Counted from the first letter of the stretch, positions 42,921 to 52,932 are shown. The stretch: 64,000 bases of DNA from Paraburkholderia sp. CNPSo 3274 (GCF_024206475.1 NZ_JAMBPR010000030.1:62001-126000), one strand, 5' to 3'. Numbers and translations: made by a program. The notes: generated by a model from the sequence alone, not told the origin.

Positions 42921-43610
42921 TCAATATTCCTGGTTGGCGTCGGCGTTCCAGTGATAGAGCGTGCGTGCCGACGCGATTCGCTTAAAGGACGCTGGATCGT
43001 GATCCAGCCCGCCCGCCGCGAGCAACACGCGCACTGCGTCGAGATCGGCATCGCTCATCGGTTCGTACTGCGCGTCCGCCCCGAGCGATTTCACTTCGCC
43101 GCGCACGTAGAGCACTGCTTCATAGAGCGAATCGCCCAGCGCGTCGCCCGCGTCGCCGCATATCACCATGCGGCCCGCCTGTGCCATGAAGGCCGAGAAG
43201 CTGCCCACCGAGCCGCCCACCACGATGTCGCCGCCCTTGAGCGAGATTCCGCAGCGCAGACCCGCGTCGCCGTCGATCACGAGCAGTCCGCCGTGCGCAG
43301 AAGCGCCCGCGCCGTTCGAGGCGAAGCCTCGCACATGCACCTTGCCGCTCATCATGTTCTCGGCGACGCCCGTGCCGGCGCTCCCCTCGATCACGATCGT
43401 CGCCTGCTGGTTCATCCCGCCGGCGTAGTAGCCCGCGTGGCCCTTGATCGTCACATGCAGGTCGGCATCTAGGCCCACGGCGATGTTGTGTGCCCCATTC
43501 GGCGACGTGACGGCGATGCGCTGCCCCGCCAGCGCCGCGGTGTCGCCGTGCAGGTATTGGTTCAGGTCCCGGACCGTCTGCGTATCGAGGTCGAAATTCA
43601 GGCTTTCCAT
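42921..43610 (-). CDS. glxC: Glutamate-synthase GXGXG-domain subunit (GlxC/MgsB)
   Basis: This 229-residue protein is the right-handed beta-helix (GXGXG) domain of glutamate synthase as a separate subunit. The repeats are visible: GHAGYYAGGMNQQATIVIEG, GTGVAENMMSGKVHVRGFAS, GLRCGISLKGGDIVVGGSVG, GRMVICGDAGDALGDSLYE. It joins the amidotransferase and FMN subunits. ATG 43610 has GAGGAG eight bases upstream and overlaps the end of the amidotransferase gene by 13 bp; the longer frame to 43880 is antisense artefact. Confidence 0.88.
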   Translation of the reverse strand: MESLNFDLDTQTVRDLNQYLHGDTAALAGQRIAVTSPNGAHNIAVGLDADLHVTIKGHAGYYAGGMNQQATIVIEGSAGTGVAENMMSGKVHVRGFASNGAGASAHGGLLVIDGDAGLRCGISLKGGDIVVGGSVGSFSAFMAQAGRMVICGDAGDALGDSLYEAVLYVRGEVKSLGADAQYEPMSDADLDAVRVLLAAGGLDHDPASFKRIASARTLYHWNADANQEY

Positions 43611-44506
43611 ACGTACATCTCCTCGGGAGCGGGTTCGAAGACCTTCGCATTGCGGATATCGGGCAGATGCGCGAGCGAGCGAAACTCCGAGGCAATCGCT
43701 ACGTAGTCGTCGTTCTCCGCGACCACGGCCGGCTTGCACGCGAACGGATCGCGGATCAGCGCGAGCTCGGTCGTCGTGCCCATCAGGAACGTATAGAAGC
43801 CGTCCAGGTCCTCGAAGCCTTTTTGCAGCGCCTCGGGCAGCGCATCGCCCTCGCGCAAACGCCATTCGATGAAACGGCAAGCGGCTTCGGTGTCGTTGTC
43901 GGTCTCGAAGTGGATGCCGAGCGGCTCGAGCTTGCGCCGCACGCCATACGGGTTCGAAAGCGATCCGTTGTGCACGAGGCAGAAGTCCTCTCCCGCCGTG
44001 AACGGATGCGCGCGGTCCGGCGTGACGGCCGATTCCGTGGCCATGCGCGTGTGGCCGACGAGGTGCGAGCCTTTGAGGTTCGCGAAGTCATAGCGCGCGG
44101 CCACTTCGGCCGGCGAGCCGATGTCCTTGTAGAGGTCGATCGAGCGTCCAGTGGAAAGCAGATAGAGCTTCGGACAATGCTCGCGCAACCACACCTTGAC
44201 GCGCTCCGCATCGCCCTGAAGCGTGAGCACCGCATGATTGCCCTTCGCGTCGAAGCGCGCGGTGACGTCCATGGCGTGATTGAGTGCGTCGGCGAGTGCG
44301 GCCCAGGGAAATTGCGCGCCCTCGTCCGTGAAGCCCGCGTAGAGGCTCAGCTTGCGCTGGGTCGCATCCACCTCGCTGCCGAACACCGCAAGCCCCGCCG
44401 AATCGGGTCCGCGCTCGGTCATGCCGATCAGCATCGGCACCATCAGCTCGCCGAGCCGCTCGCGTAGCGCCGGCGTCTTCACCAGCAACCCTACGATTCC
44501 ACACAT
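43598..44506 (-). CDS. glxB: Class II glutamine amidotransferase subunit (GlxB/MgsA)
   Basis: This 302-residue Ntn-type amidotransferase begins MCGIVGLLVK, where Cys2 becomes the nucleophile after methionine removal. Other family text is GMTERGPDSAGLAVFG, HTRMATESAVTPDRAHPF and HNGSLSNPYGVRRKLEP with FETDNDTEAACRFIEW. It would release ammonia (or transfer the gamma-amide nitrogen) from glutamine or a glutamyl-amide to the partner subunits. The start lies 12 bp after the GlnT-like gene. Confidence 0.9.
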   Translation of the reverse strand: MCGIVGLLVKTPALRERLGELMVPMLIGMTERGPDSAGLAVFGSEVDATQRKLSLYAGFTDEGAQFPWAALADALNHAMDVTARFDAKGNHAVLTLQGDAERVKVWLREHCPKLYLLSTGRSIDLYKDIGSPAEVAARYDFANLKGSHLVGHTRMATESAVTPDRAHPFTAGEDFCLVHNGSLSNPYGVRRKLEPLGIHFETDNDTEAACRFIEWRLREGDALPEALQKGFEDLDGFYTFLMGTTTELALIRDPFACKPAVVAENDDYVAIASEFRSLAHLPDIRNAKVFEPAPEEMYVWKA

Positions 44507-44518
44507 TGTGTGTTCTCC

Positions 44519-45907
44519 TTAGAAAAATTCGAGGTAGCTCTTGAGTTCCCAGTCGGACACGTGCCGCATGTATTCGAGCCACTCCATGCGCTTGAGCTTG
44601 AGGAACTCACCGGCCACGGGGCCGAGCGCTTCGCAGATCAGCGTGTCCGCCTCGAGCGCGTCGAGCGCCTGCTCGAGGTTTTGCGGCAACACCGCAATGC
44701 CGTGCGCGGCAAGTCGCTCCGACGACCACTCGTAAAGGTTTTCGTTTGCAGGCGCGCCCGGATCGAGTTGCCGGTCGATCCCGTCGAGCCCCGCGGCAAT
44801 CACGGCGGCCGTTGCGAGGTACGGGTTGCAGGAGCCGTCCGGCAGACGCAGTTCGATGCGCTCGCCGGGCATGCGCACCATGGTCGAGCGGTTGTTGTCG
44901 CCATAACTCACATAGGCCGGCGCCCACGTCGCGCCGGTGAGCGAGCGCCCCACCACGAGGCGCTTGTACGAGTTGACGGTCGGATTGCACAGCGCGGTGA
45001 GCGCGGGGGCGTGCGCAAGAACGCCGGCGGTGAACCGGTAGCCGAGCTTCGACAGGCCCATGCCCAGCGGGTCGCCGCCGTCGGCGAACAGATTGCGCTT
45101 GCCGTCGCCGATCGAGATGTGCATGTGCATGCCGTTGCCGGGCCGGTTCGCGAACGGCTTCGCCATGAACGAGCAGATCATGCCTATCTCGTTGGCAATC
45201 TCCGACGCGGCCATCTTGAAGAACACGTAGTGATCGCACGACGTCAGGCAGTCGGTGTACGTGTAGTTGATTTCGAACTGGCCGTTGGCGTCCTCGTGGT
45301 CGATCTGGTAGACGTCGATGCCGACCGAGCGCAGTGCTTCGGTGAGCCGCTCGAGAAACACCCGCGTGCGCGATAGCCCCTTATAGTCGTAGCACGGCTT
45401 CGCCAGCGTGTCGCTGGGGTCGCACGGTTCGAGGGTTCCGCTAGCGGAGCGGCGCAGCAGCGAGAATTCCGGCTCGAGCCCTGTGAAAAGGGTCCAGCCG
45501 CGCTCGGTCAGGCGTGCTACCTGGCGCTTGAGCGTGACGCGTGAATCGAACGGCCACGCTTCGCCGTTCACGTGCCCCTCGCAGACGATGCGTGCGAGGC
45601 CCGGCTGCCACGGAACGGGCGTGAGCGTCGCGAGATCGCCGACTGCCATGAAATCGGGGCCGTTCGGCTCGATGCCGACACCCCAGATCGCAAACCCTGC
45701 GAAGCCGGCTCCCGCCTTGAGCACCGTCTTCAAATGCGCGACCGGCACCGACTTGGCCTTTGCGACACCATGGATGTCGACGAACTGCGCCAAAACGTAT
45801 TTCACGCCCTGCTGAGCAAGCCAGCCTTGCGCGTTTTCTGCCGAGTCGAAACTGGGCACGCTTCCGGGCTCGCTGAGCGGCAGCTTACTCGCGTCGTTCA
45901 GATTCAT
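44519..45907 (-). CDS. glnT: GlnT/GmaS-like glutamine synthetase family ligase
   Basis: This 462-residue ligase belongs to the glutamine-synthetase fold as the GlnT/GMAS (type III) branch. It has [18 protein letters not shown] near the N-terminus, LEPEFSLL and NGQFEINY (metal and glutamate ligands), [10 protein letters not shown] (ATP/glutamate site) and [20 protein letters not shown]. It joins glutamate to ammonia or an amine, giving glutamine or a gamma-glutamylamide. Being the first gene of the glnT-glxBCD run, it would supply the amide for GlxBCD, as GmaS does for MgsABC in methylamine users. The regulator at 46166 is divergent. ATG 45907 fits the family start. Confidence 0.9.
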   Translation of the reverse strand: MNLNDASKLPLSEPGSVPSFDSAENAQGWLAQQGVKYVLAQFVDIHGVAKAKSVPVAHLKTVLKAGAGFAGFAIWGVGIEPNGPDFMAVGDLATLTPVPWQPGLARIVCEGHVNGEAWPFDSRVTLKRQVARLTERGWTLFTGLEPEFSLLRRSASGTLEPCDPSDTLAKPCYDYKGLSRTRVFLERLTEALRSVGIDVYQIDHEDANGQFEINYTYTDCLTSCDHYVFFKMAASEIANEIGMICSFMAKPFANRPGNGMHMHISIGDGKRNLFADGGDPLGMGLSKLGYRFTAGVLAHAPALTALCNPTVNSYKRLVVGRSLTGATWAPAYVSYGDNNRSTMVRMPGERIELRLPDGSCNPYLATAAVIAAGLDGIDRQLDPGAPANENLYEWSSERLAAHGIAVLPQNLEQALDALEADTLICEALGPVAGEFLKLKRMEWLEYMRHVSDWELKSYLEFF

Positions 45908-46165
45908 CGTCACTCCTTGCACCAACTCCGTTTGCGGTTGAAAGAGGCTGGGCACATCGCGCCTGGGCCGGTTCCGGGGACTTGCTGGCCATCGTTCAGG
46001 GCGCTCACGCGCACCCGCCATTGCACTCGTTACGCACTTCTCGTTACGCGCTCCGTCTGGAATTCCTTTTCCTCCCATGCAACAATGCTTCATGACGTGA
46101 AACAGCCGGCGCGCGCCACCGCGTGCCGGCCAGCTACGCGTCAAGCATTTCTACCGAGGCCGATC

Positions 46166-46768
46166 ATGCACACTGGGGACGACAGCAAAACTGCGCTCGA
46201 GCGCTTTCTGGGCGCCACCATTCGCGACTTGCGCCAGCGCCACGCGCTGACCATCGCGCAGGTGGCCGAACAAGCCGGCATCAGCCGCGGCATGCTCTCG
46301 AAGATCGAGAACGCGCAGACCTCGACGGGGCTCGACGTCCTGCACCGCATCGCCCAGGCGCTCGGCGTCTCCCTTTCCGCGCTCTTTCGCAACTTCGACG
46401 TGCCGCAAGGCGACGCGCAACTCGTCAAGAAAGGCGCGGGCATGGAAGTCGTTCGCAAGGGCACCAAACGCGGCCACACCTACCATCTGCTCGCCTACGA
46501 CCAGGGCCCGCGCAAAGCCTTCGAGCCCTTCCTCATCACCCTCGAAGACGAAGCGGAGCGTTTTCCGACCTTCGAGCATCCGGGCACCGAGTTCATTCAC
46601 ATGCTCAAGGGGGTGATCGAATACCGCCACGGCCAGCAAACCTACATCCTCCATCCCGGCGACACGCTCACCTTCCAGGCCGATATTCCGCACGGCCCCG
46701 AGCGCCTCATCAAGACGCCCATCCAGTTCCTGTCGATCTTCATCTATCCGCCGGGAACCGCCGAGTGA
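46166..46768 (+). CDS. XRE-cupin regulator, divergent from glnT
   Basis: This 200-residue regulator has an HTH (residues about 15-72: IRDLRQRHALTIAQVAEQAG, ISRGMLSKIENAQTSTGLDV) and a cupin domain (about 110-195: HLLAYDQGPRKAFEPFLITL, GTEFIHMLKGVIEYRHGQQT, DIPHGPERLI). It is transcribed away from the glnT-glx operon with about 260 bp between starts, so it most likely controls that operon. PuuR-like proteins of this architecture respond to amines or their gamma-glutamyl adducts. ATG 46166 is the start just before the HTH; the same frame upstream is antisense to glnT. Confidence 0.87.
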   Translation: MHTGDDSKTALERFLGATIRDLRQRHALTIAQVAEQAGISRGMLSKIENAQTSTGLDVLHRIAQALGVSLSALFRNFDVPQGDAQLVKKGAGMEVVRKGTKRGHTYHLLAYDQGPRKAFEPFLITLEDEAERFPTFEHPGTEFIHMLKGVIEYRHGQQTYILHPGDTLTFQADIPHGPERLIKTPIQFLSIFIYPPGTAE

Positions 46769-46996
46769 GACGCAAGCCTTGCAATCTCGCCTGTGCTGCT
46801 TCTTATGCAACGTCCGTGCCATGTTTATCGTCATGAACTAAAAATTCCTGCTGATAAACGCCTGGCGTGCACGCCGGCCCTGTCCCGCTTACCTTCCCGA
46901 TTCGCTCGCACCGGCGTTTGCCTGCTGACGGTGCGCGGTTTTCCTGCCTGCCGTGCGCTGCTGCACTGAATCGGGACGCGGGCTTACGCTCGATTA

Positions 46997-47821
46997 TCAG
47001 AAATACTTATGAACGCGGAGCGTCGGTGCGAGCGCCTTCACCGCGTCGAGCGCCGCCCCAACCATGCGGGAAAGCGTGGGCTGCATGGCTTCGGCGAGTT
47101 CCGCCCTGTAGTCGAATGGCGCATGCTCGTTCATGTAGGTGGACTGGCACATCTCCAGTTGAACCGCATGTATGCCGCGTTCCGGCGCGCCGTAGTGGCG
47201 AGTGATGTAGCCACCCTTGAAGCGGCCGTTCGCGACCCACCTGTACGGGCTCGCGGCCATCGCATCGACAGCGGCCTGCTGCACCGCTGCCGCGCACGTG
47301 CGTCCGTCCTGCGTGCCCAGGTTGAGGTCGGACAGCTTGTCGTTGAACAGGCGCGGCAGCACGCTCGCGATGGAATGCGCTTCCCAAAGCAGCACGTTCG
47401 CGTGACGCTCGCGCAGCCGCGCAAGCTCCGCCGCGAGCGCGTCGTGATACGGCTGCCAGTATTGCGCGACGCGCGTGGCCCGCTCCGCCGCGTCGGGTGC
47501 GCAGCCGGGCTTGTATATAGGTTCGCCGCGGAACGTTTCGCCGGGGCACAGGCCTGTCGTCGTCTGGCCCGGATAGAGGCTTTCGTCGTCAGGCGGCCGG
47601 TTCAGGTCGATCACATAGCGTGAGACGCGCGCGCCGATCACCGTCGCGCCAAGCTCGCGCACAAAGGCATAAAGGCGATCGAGATGCCAGTCCGTATCGG
47701 CAACGGTGAGCGCTTCGTCCGTATACAAATGGCGCAGTGCCGCGGGAATCCGCGTGCCCAGATGCGGAATCGATACCAGCAACGGCGCGTCGCCGCGCTC
47801 CAGCGAAAACAATTCGGACAT
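46997..47821 (-). CDS. N-formylglutamate amidohydrolase-like enzyme (HutG type)
   Basis: This 274-residue protein belongs to the N-formylglutamate amidohydrolase family: VSIPHLGTRIPAAL near the N-terminus (metal His), ADTDWHLDRLYAFV, SRYVIDLNRPPDDESLYPGQ, LLWEAHSIASVLPRLF and HAVQLEMCQSTYM. Known members hydrolyse N-formyl-L-glutamate to glutamate and formate at the end of one histidine pathway. The other hut genes are not here, apart from a hutD fragment at 51962. Alternatively it may clear a formyl-glutamyl product of the neighbouring glutamyl-amide chemistry. It follows the LysR gene by 37 bp. Confidence 0.87.
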   Translation of the reverse strand: MSELFSLERGDAPLLVSIPHLGTRIPAALRHLYTDEALTVADTDWHLDRLYAFVRELGATVIGARVSRYVIDLNRPPDDESLYPGQTTTGLCPGETFRGEPIYKPGCAPDAAERATRVAQYWQPYHDALAAELARLRERHANVLLWEAHSIASVLPRLFNDKLSDLNLGTQDGRTCAAAVQQAAVDAMAASPYRWVANGRFKGGYITRHYGAPERGIHAVQLEMCQSTYMNEHAPFDYRAELAEAMQPTLSRMVGAALDAVKALAPTLRVHKYF

Positions 47822-47858
47822 CGCTACACTCCTCTCGTACAAAAATATTGCAGATCCG

Positions 47859-48824
47859 CTACATCAATGCGTCTTCGGGCAGTTGCGGCAGCGCGCGCGC
47901 GAGTGCCGGCCTGATGGGGGCGTCCAGCACGCGCCGCGTCAACGCAACGATCTCGTGCGCAAACGCGTCCCACTCGCCCTGCCGATGCAGCAGGAAGAAG
48001 TCGCGCCGCCCGAGCCGTCCGGCCGGCAGCGGCAACACGGCGATCTCGGGCAAATAATGGCGCGCCTGCCAGAGACACAACGGCGTGGAAATCGCGAAGC
48101 CGAGCCGGGCCGCGACGAGGCTCAGGAGCGGATCGGTCGCGTCGAATTCATAGCGGCGCGGACTGTTGATGCCGAGGTGCCGCGCATAGCGCTCGACCTG
48201 CTGTCCGATCACCGAGCGAGGCGTGTAGCGGATCATCGGCATTTCGAGCACAAGCGTGCGCCAGTCGATGTTCCCGCGCTCCGCAAGCAACGCGCGCGAG
48301 ACGACCACGACGAACGCCTCCGAAAAAAGCGGCACCTCGACGATGCGTGCGTCGTTGAGGGTCGTCTGCGTGCACACCGCGAGATCGAGCTCGCGATCGT
48401 GCAACTGCTTGCTCAAGCCAGGGGTCAAGCCGGACCACAACGCAATCTGCCGTGCCGAGCCCGACACCGCGCGAATCAGCTCCGGGCCCACGGTCGCCGC
48501 GAACGAATCCACGCAGCCAAGCCGTACCGGCAACGTGCCCGCGTTCGATGCGTCGCCAATGCGCGCGCTGACCATCTGCGCATGCTCGAGCAGCGAGCCT
48601 GCCAGTTCGAGCAGCGCGCGGCCCGCGACGTTCGGCCGTGGAGGCCGGCTTTCGCGATCGAACAGGACCACGCCCTGATCGCGCTCCAGCGCCGCGATGG
48701 CCTGACTTACTGCGCTCTGGCTCACGCCTAGCTGCTTGGCCGCGCCGGTCATCGATCCGGTCTCGCACACCGCGAGAAAGGCCTGCAAGGCGTTGAGGTC
48801 GATAGGCGCGTGGGTACGTCTCAT
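47859..48824 (-). CDS. LysR-family regulator
   Basis: This 321-residue LysR regulator has the winged HTH (residues 9-66: LNALQAFLAVCETGSMTGAA, LGVSQSAVSQAIAALERDQG) and a C-terminal co-inducer domain (about 90-300). It is divergent from the FAD oxidoreductase-etfBA operon (190 bp between starts), the usual place for a LysR regulator and its target, and shares a strand with the N-formylglutamate amidohydrolase gene. ATG 48824 is chosen as standard for the family. Confidence 0.92.
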   Translation of the reverse strand: MRRTHAPIDLNALQAFLAVCETGSMTGAAKQLGVSQSAVSQAIAALERDQGVVLFDRESRPPRPNVAGRALLELAGSLLEHAQMVSARIGDASNAGTLPVRLGCVDSFAATVGPELIRAVSGSARQIALWSGLTPGLSKQLHDRELDLAVCTQTTLNDARIVEVPLFSEAFVVVVSRALLAERGNIDWRTLVLEMPMIRYTPRSVIGQQVERYARHLGINSPRRYEFDATDPLLSLVAARLGFAISTPLCLWQARHYLPEIAVLPLPAGRLGRRDFFLLHRQGEWDAFAHEIVALTRRVLDAPIRPALARALPQLPEDALM

Positions 48825-49014
48825 GAGGAGCTCCACGGATGTTTGTGCAAATGACGCGGGCCGCTTTGCGCTCCGTCTGCGCATGATGCGGCCCTGGACG
48901 GCCAACACGCGGAGGATCAGTGCTTGCGGTGATGAGCCATAAGTTTGCCTAATACAAAATAATGGCGCGCACCTGGGACGCAGAATTTGCCCATCGTTCA
49001 CCCACGGGGGCCCC

Positions 49015-50202
49015 ATGAGCCACTTTGACTATGTCGTGATCGGCGCCGGCGTGATCGGCACGTCCGTCGCCCACCATTTCGCCGCGCTCGGCGCGAAAAG
49101 CGTTCTCGTCCTCGATCAGGGCACGATCGGCGCGGGCACCACCTCGCAGTCCTCCGGGCTGCTGCGCACGCATTACTCGGTGCGCCAGAACGTCGAACTC
49201 GCCCGCGCTTCCTGGTGGGCCTTCAACAATTTCGCCGACTATCTCGGCGACGACGAAGCCTCCTGCGGCCTCGTCAAATGCGGCTACATGATCAGCGCGC
49301 CCGAGGGCGACAAGCTCGACCCGCTGGCAGCCTCGCTGCGCGCCCAGCAGGAAATGGGCATCGAGGTACAACTGCTCGACCGCCAGACGGCGCAGGCGCG
49401 CCTGCCGATCGCCACCTTCGACGACGCCGCGCTGATCGGCTTCGAGCCCGAAGCCGGCTTCGCCGACGCCTACCTCGTCGCGACCAGCTTCGCACGCTCT
49501 GCGCGCCGCCGCGGCGTGAAGATCATGGAAGGGGTGCGCGTGACCGGCCTCGTGCGCGAAGGCCGCCGCGTGGTGGGCGTGCAAACGTCGGCGGGACGCT
49601 TTGGTTGCGGCACGCTCGTCAGCACGCAAAACATCTGGACGCCTGAACTCTCCGAATGGATCGGCGTGCCGCTGCCGGTTAAGCCCGAGCGCCATACCGT
49701 GCTCGCGCTCGAATGCGAAGCCGCCCCCTACACGTTCGCCATGCCCGCGTTCAAGGACCTCGGCTCGCCGGGCATGCTCTATTTCCGCAGCTACGGCGGC
49801 AGCCAGATGCTGGTCTCCGAAGGTGTAGTGGGCGAAACGCTCAATGCGCCCGAGACCGAGCAGGGCGAAATCTCTCTCGACTATGTGGCCGAAGTCGGCG
49901 CACAGGTGGCCGAACACTTTCCCGCCTACGAAACGGCGGGCCTCGCCTCGTCGTGGACCGGCGTGTACGACGTCACGCCCGACTGGAACCCCGTGCTCGG
50001 CAACGTTGCCGACGTGGAAGGCCTCACGGTGGGCTTCGGCTTCTCGGGTCACGGCTTCAAGCTCTCGCCGGGCATCGGCAAGCTGCTCGCCCAGCACGCG
50101 CTCGGCCTGCCCACCGACGTCTCTCTCCAACCGTACGCACTCGAACGCTTTGCAAGCGGCGCGCTGCTGACCGGCAAGTACGGTCTGGGCGCGGTGTCGT
50201 AA
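49015..50202 (+). CDS. FAD-dependent amine/amino acid oxidoreductase (DAO family)
   Basis: This 395-residue flavoprotein has the FAD dinucleotide fold at the N-terminus ([17 protein letters not shown]), the DAO-family [16 protein letters not shown] region and the C-terminal FAD block [17 protein letters not shown] with [16 protein letters not shown]. It resembles the sarcosine oxidase beta / dimethylglycine dehydrogenase group, which oxidises secondary or tertiary amino acids. The following etfBA genes suggest that electrons pass to electron-transfer flavoprotein, not oxygen. An N-substituted glutamate from the GlxBCD route is a possible substrate; this is inference. Confidence 0.9.
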   Translation: MSHFDYVVIGAGVIGTSVAHHFAALGAKSVLVLDQGTIGAGTTSQSSGLLRTHYSVRQNVELARASWWAFNNFADYLGDDEASCGLVKCGYMISAPEGDKLDPLAASLRAQQEMGIEVQLLDRQTAQARLPIATFDDAALIGFEPEAGFADAYLVATSFARSARRRGVKIMEGVRVTGLVREGRRVVGVQTSAGRFGCGTLVSTQNIWTPELSEWIGVPLPVKPERHTVLALECEAAPYTFAMPAFKDLGSPGMLYFRSYGGSQMLVSEGVVGETLNAPETEQGEISLDYVAEVGAQVAEHFPAYETAGLASSWTGVYDVTPDWNPVLGNVADVEGLTVGFGFSGHGFKLSPGIGKLLAQHALGLPTDVSLQPYALERFASGALLTGKYGLGAVS

Positions 50203-50247
50203 CGCCAGCACGCAATGTGCTTTTGCATGCAAACAGGAGAAAAACAG

Positions 50248-51021
50248 ATGACTGTCCGCATTCTCGTGCCCGTCAAGCGCGTGGTCGATCCGAACGTGCG
50301 CGTGCGCGTGAGCGCAGCCGGCGCGATCGAAACGGCGGGGCTCAAGATGTCGCTCAATCCGTTCGACGAATGCGCGCTCGAAAAAGCGCTGCAACTGAAG
50401 GAAGCCGGGGTGGCCTCGCACGTCACGGTGCTGACCTGCGGCCTGTCCGCGCACCAGGACGTGCTGCGCACCGCGCTCGCCATGGGGGCCGACGACGCGG
50501 TGCTGATCGACACGGGGGCGGCCACGGCCACGCTCGATTCGCTCGCCGTCGCGCGGCTCGTGGCCGCACACATGAACGAGGTCGACTACGGTCTCGTGCT
50601 GTGCGGCAAGCAGGCCATCGACGGCGACGTGGGCGGCGTGGCCGCCATGCTCGCCGCGCTGCTGGGCTGGCCGCAGGCGCTCAACGCGAGCACGCTCGAC
50701 GCCATCGACGGCGGCTGGCGCGCGAGCTGTGGCGACGATGCGGGCACCGCCACGTGGCAGCTCGACGGCCCCGCCGTGATCAGCGCCGATCTGCGCCTGG
50801 CCGAGCCGCGCCGCGTGACGCTGCCGAGCATCGTCAAGGCAAAGCAGAAGCCGCTCGCCACGCGCGAAGCGGCGGCGCTCGGCGGCGTGTCGAACGCCCG
50901 CAGCCACGTGCTGAAACTGAACGATCCGCCCGTGCGCGGGCCTGGCGTGAAAGTGGACAGTATCGAAGCGCTGCTCGCAGCGCTCGCCGATCAACGCGTA
51001 TTCGAAACCGTGGGAGTTTGA
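50248..51021 (+). CDS. etfB: Electron transfer flavoprotein beta subunit
   Basis: This 257-residue protein begins [20 protein letters not shown], has the Etf[19 protein letters not shown] block, and the signature [19 protein letters not shown], then [15 protein letters not shown] (recognition loop region). It binds AMP and pairs with EtfA. ATG 50248 has AGGAG about eight bases upstream; ATG 50215 has none. It follows the FAD enzyme by 45 bp and precedes etfA by 2 bp. Confidence 0.93.
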   Translation: MTVRILVPVKRVVDPNVRVRVSAAGAIETAGLKMSLNPFDECALEKALQLKEAGVASHVTVLTCGLSAHQDVLRTALAMGADDAVLIDTGAATATLDSLAVARLVAAHMNEVDYGLVLCGKQAIDGDVGGVAAMLAALLGWPQALNASTLDAIDGGWRASCGDDAGTATWQLDGPAVISADLRLAEPRRVTLPSIVKAKQKPLATREAAALGGVSNARSHVLKLNDPPVRGPGVKVDSIEALLAALADQRVFETVGV

Positions 51022-51023
51022 CT

Positions 51024-51965
51024 ATGAGAACGCTGGTCCTGGCCGACACCGACGTGGGATCGATTTCCAATGTGACGCTGCGCGTGACGGGCGCGGCGCT
51101 GCAACTGGGGCAACCCCTCGATCTGCTCGTATTCGATGCGTCGAGTGCGGCAGCGGCGGCGCATGTGAGTGGTGTCGAGCGCGTGCTGGTCGCATCCGCT
51201 GGCGCAGCCGATGCGCTCACACCGGAAACGATCGCGGCGCAATTGCACGCCCTCGCCGGAGAGTATTCGGCGGTGCTCGCGGCGCACCGCGCCTCCAGCC
51301 GCGCTGCATTGCCGCGCGCGGCGGCGCTCACCGAAGGCGCCTTTATCGCCGACGTGATCGCCATTCGCGAGCGCAGGCAGTTCGTGCGCGGCCTCTATGC
51401 GGGCAGCGTGGTCGCGACGGTGACGAGCGCCACGGCGCGCACTTATGCGAGCGTGCGGTCTTCGTCATTCGCGCCGGTCGCGGCGGAAGGCGGCGCGGCG
51501 CAGGTCGTTGCGCTCGCACCTATTTCGCCGTTCACAGCCACGCGGCTAGTCGAGCGCCGCGCCGCCGGGCAGAGCGGGCAAGACCTCGGCAGCGCGCGCG
51601 TGGTGGTCGCGGGTGGACGCGGCCTCGCTTCACAGGAGAACATGGCGCGCCTCGGCAAGCTCGCCGACAAGCTCGGCGCGGCGCTCGGCGCCTCGCGCGC
51701 CGCCGTGGATGCCGGCTATGCGCCGAACGCCGCGCAGGTCGGACAGACCGGTCGCAGCGTCGTGCCCGACGTGTATGTGGCATTCGGCATCTCGGGCGCG
51801 ATCCAGCACCTCGCCGGCATGAAGGACTCGAAGTTCATCGTCGCCGTGAACAAGGACCCGGACGCGCCGATCTTCTCGGTGGCCGATGTGGGGCTTGTCG
51901 GCGACCTCTTCGACGTGGTCGGCGCGCTCGAATCTCACGTGCAGCGTGCGGGGACGAGCGCATGA
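51024..51965 (+). CDS. etfA: Electron transfer flavoprotein alpha subunit
   Basis: This 313-residue protein has an N-terminal alpha/beta domain and the C-terminal FAD-binding domain with [59 protein letters not shown] and [20 protein letters not shown]. It accepts electrons from the upstream flavoenzyme and passes them to ETF:quinone oxidoreductase. Only a fragment of the latter gene remains nearby (52309). The frame upstream of ATG 51024 is an artefact in etfB. The stop overlaps the hutD-like start by four bases. Confidence 0.93.
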   Translation: MRTLVLADTDVGSISNVTLRVTGAALQLGQPLDLLVFDASSAAAAAHVSGVERVLVASAGAADALTPETIAAQLHALAGEYSAVLAAHRASSRAALPRAAALTEGAFIADVIAIRERRQFVRGLYAGSVVATVTSATARTYASVRSSSFAPVAAEGGAAQVVALAPISPFTATRLVERRAAGQSGQDLGSARVVVAGGRGLASQENMARLGKLADKLGAALGASRAAVDAGYAPNAAQVGQTGRSVVPDVYVAFGISGAIQHLAGMKDSKFIVAVNKDPDAPIFSVADVGLVGDLFDVVGALESHVQRAGTSA

Positions 51966-52284
51966 GCGCACGCCTGCCCGCTCCTTCTGCTGATGCAAGC
52001 GCCGCCGAAGTCTGCGCCGTGCGTTTCATCGACGGCACGCGTCTGCCGCCCGAGCCTTGGGCCAATGGCGCAGGCACGACGCGCACCCTCGCGCGCGGCG
52101 CGGAGCAGCTCGGTGCCCCGCCGTGGCGCGTGAGCATCGCGACCCTCGATGGCCCCGCGAAGTTCTCGCAGTTCGCAGGCTACGACCGTACGCTGCTGCC
52201 CATCGACACCGCAGCGATCGACCTGCATTCGCAGGACGGTCAGTTGCTGGCGCGCGCCGGCCAGCCAGTGCATTTTTCCGGTGA
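51962..52284 (+). pseudogene. HutD/Ves-family protein, N-terminal fragment
   Basis: The frame encodes the N-terminal third of a HutD-like double cupin: PPEPWANGAGTTRTLARG, APPWRVSIATLDGPAKFSQF and GYDRTLLPIDTAAIDLH. Intact members have about 190-200 residues. Homology stops at about 52284 (PVHFSGD), after which the frame reads into an ETF-QO fragment and ends at 52318. It begins at an ATGA overlap with etfA, so it was once a working operon member. Confidence 0.75.
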
Positions 52285-52308
52285 TCGTGAGTCTCGCCGG
52301 ACAGTGGA

Positions 52309-52575
52309 ATGTGGATAGCGCGTTACAAGGCGCGCAACTTCAAGCAGTGGATGAGCAAGGGCCTGTACCTGGGCACGCTGATGGTGGGCATCGAGCAGAA
52401 GCTGCTGGGCGGCAACGTGCCGTGGACGCTGCATCACCAGCATCGCGACCACGAAATGCTCAAGCCCGCTTCGCAGTGCAAGCCGATCGAGTATCCGAAG
52501 CCCGACGGCAAGCTCATGTTCGAGCGGCTCTCCTCGGTGTTCATCTCGAACACGAACCACGAGGAGAACCGAGGT
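52309..52575 (+). pseudogene. ETF:ubiquinone oxidoreductase, internal fragment
   Basis: This frame carries a well-conserved internal piece of ETF-QO: ARNFKQWMSKGLYLGTLMVG, NVPWTLHHQHRDHEMLKPAS, QCKPIEYPKPDGKL and RLSSVFISNTNHEEN. The FAD-binding N-terminal three quarters and the 4Fe-4S cysteine cluster region at the C-terminus are missing. The piece is fused to the hutD fragment upstream and runs into antisense of a small gene downstream. A functional ETF-QO must be elsewhere if the EtfBA pair is active. Confidence 0.85.
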
Positions 52576-52827
52576 CTATATCGTGGGCGCGCTCGCGGAC
52601 GATTGCATTCGGTGCGCAAGCGCCGGCGGCGTATGGCGATCCGCCAGCACGTCGAGGACTGTCCGCCCCCTTTCCGTCAGGTGCGCGCGCCGCCTGCCTG
52701 CGGCGCAGTGTTCCAACATCACCAGTTGCCGTTCGAGAAGCGCGTCTAGCTCGGCGCGGTTCATGTCGAGCTGGTCCGGCGCATGACGAACCAGCATCAG
52801 GGTTGAGAATTCGTGTGGACTGAGCAT
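52576..52827 (-). CDS. Small conserved protein, 83 residues
   Basis: A small protein (MLSPHEFSTLMLVRHAPDQL, then MNRAELDALLERQLVMLEHC, RAHLTERGRTVLDVLAD) of a type often seen in Burkholderia genomes. The helical pattern followed by a Thr-Glu-Arg-Gly turn resembles a minimal winged-helix, but there is no proof that it binds DNA. No partner gene is evident; the next gene upstream is another small unknown on the same strand. Confidence 0.65.
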   Translation of the reverse strand: MLSPHEFSTLMLVRHAPDQLDMNRAELDALLERQLVMLEHCAAGRRRAHLTERGRTVLDVLADRHTPPALAHRMQSSASAPTI

Positions 52828-52932
52828 TGCCGTCTACCGTCAAGAATGGAACCGTGAACCGGGGCACCGTGCAGAAAAACGAAGCGGACTGGATACCCGA
52901 CGCGGGCAGTTTTACCCTGCAGAGGAGCATCT

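Noticed and set aside
48949-50994. 681-codon minus-strand open frame
   Set aside because: It lies antisense to the FAD oxidoreductase and etfB genes, which have clear families; the frame has only His/Arg/Ala-rich text.
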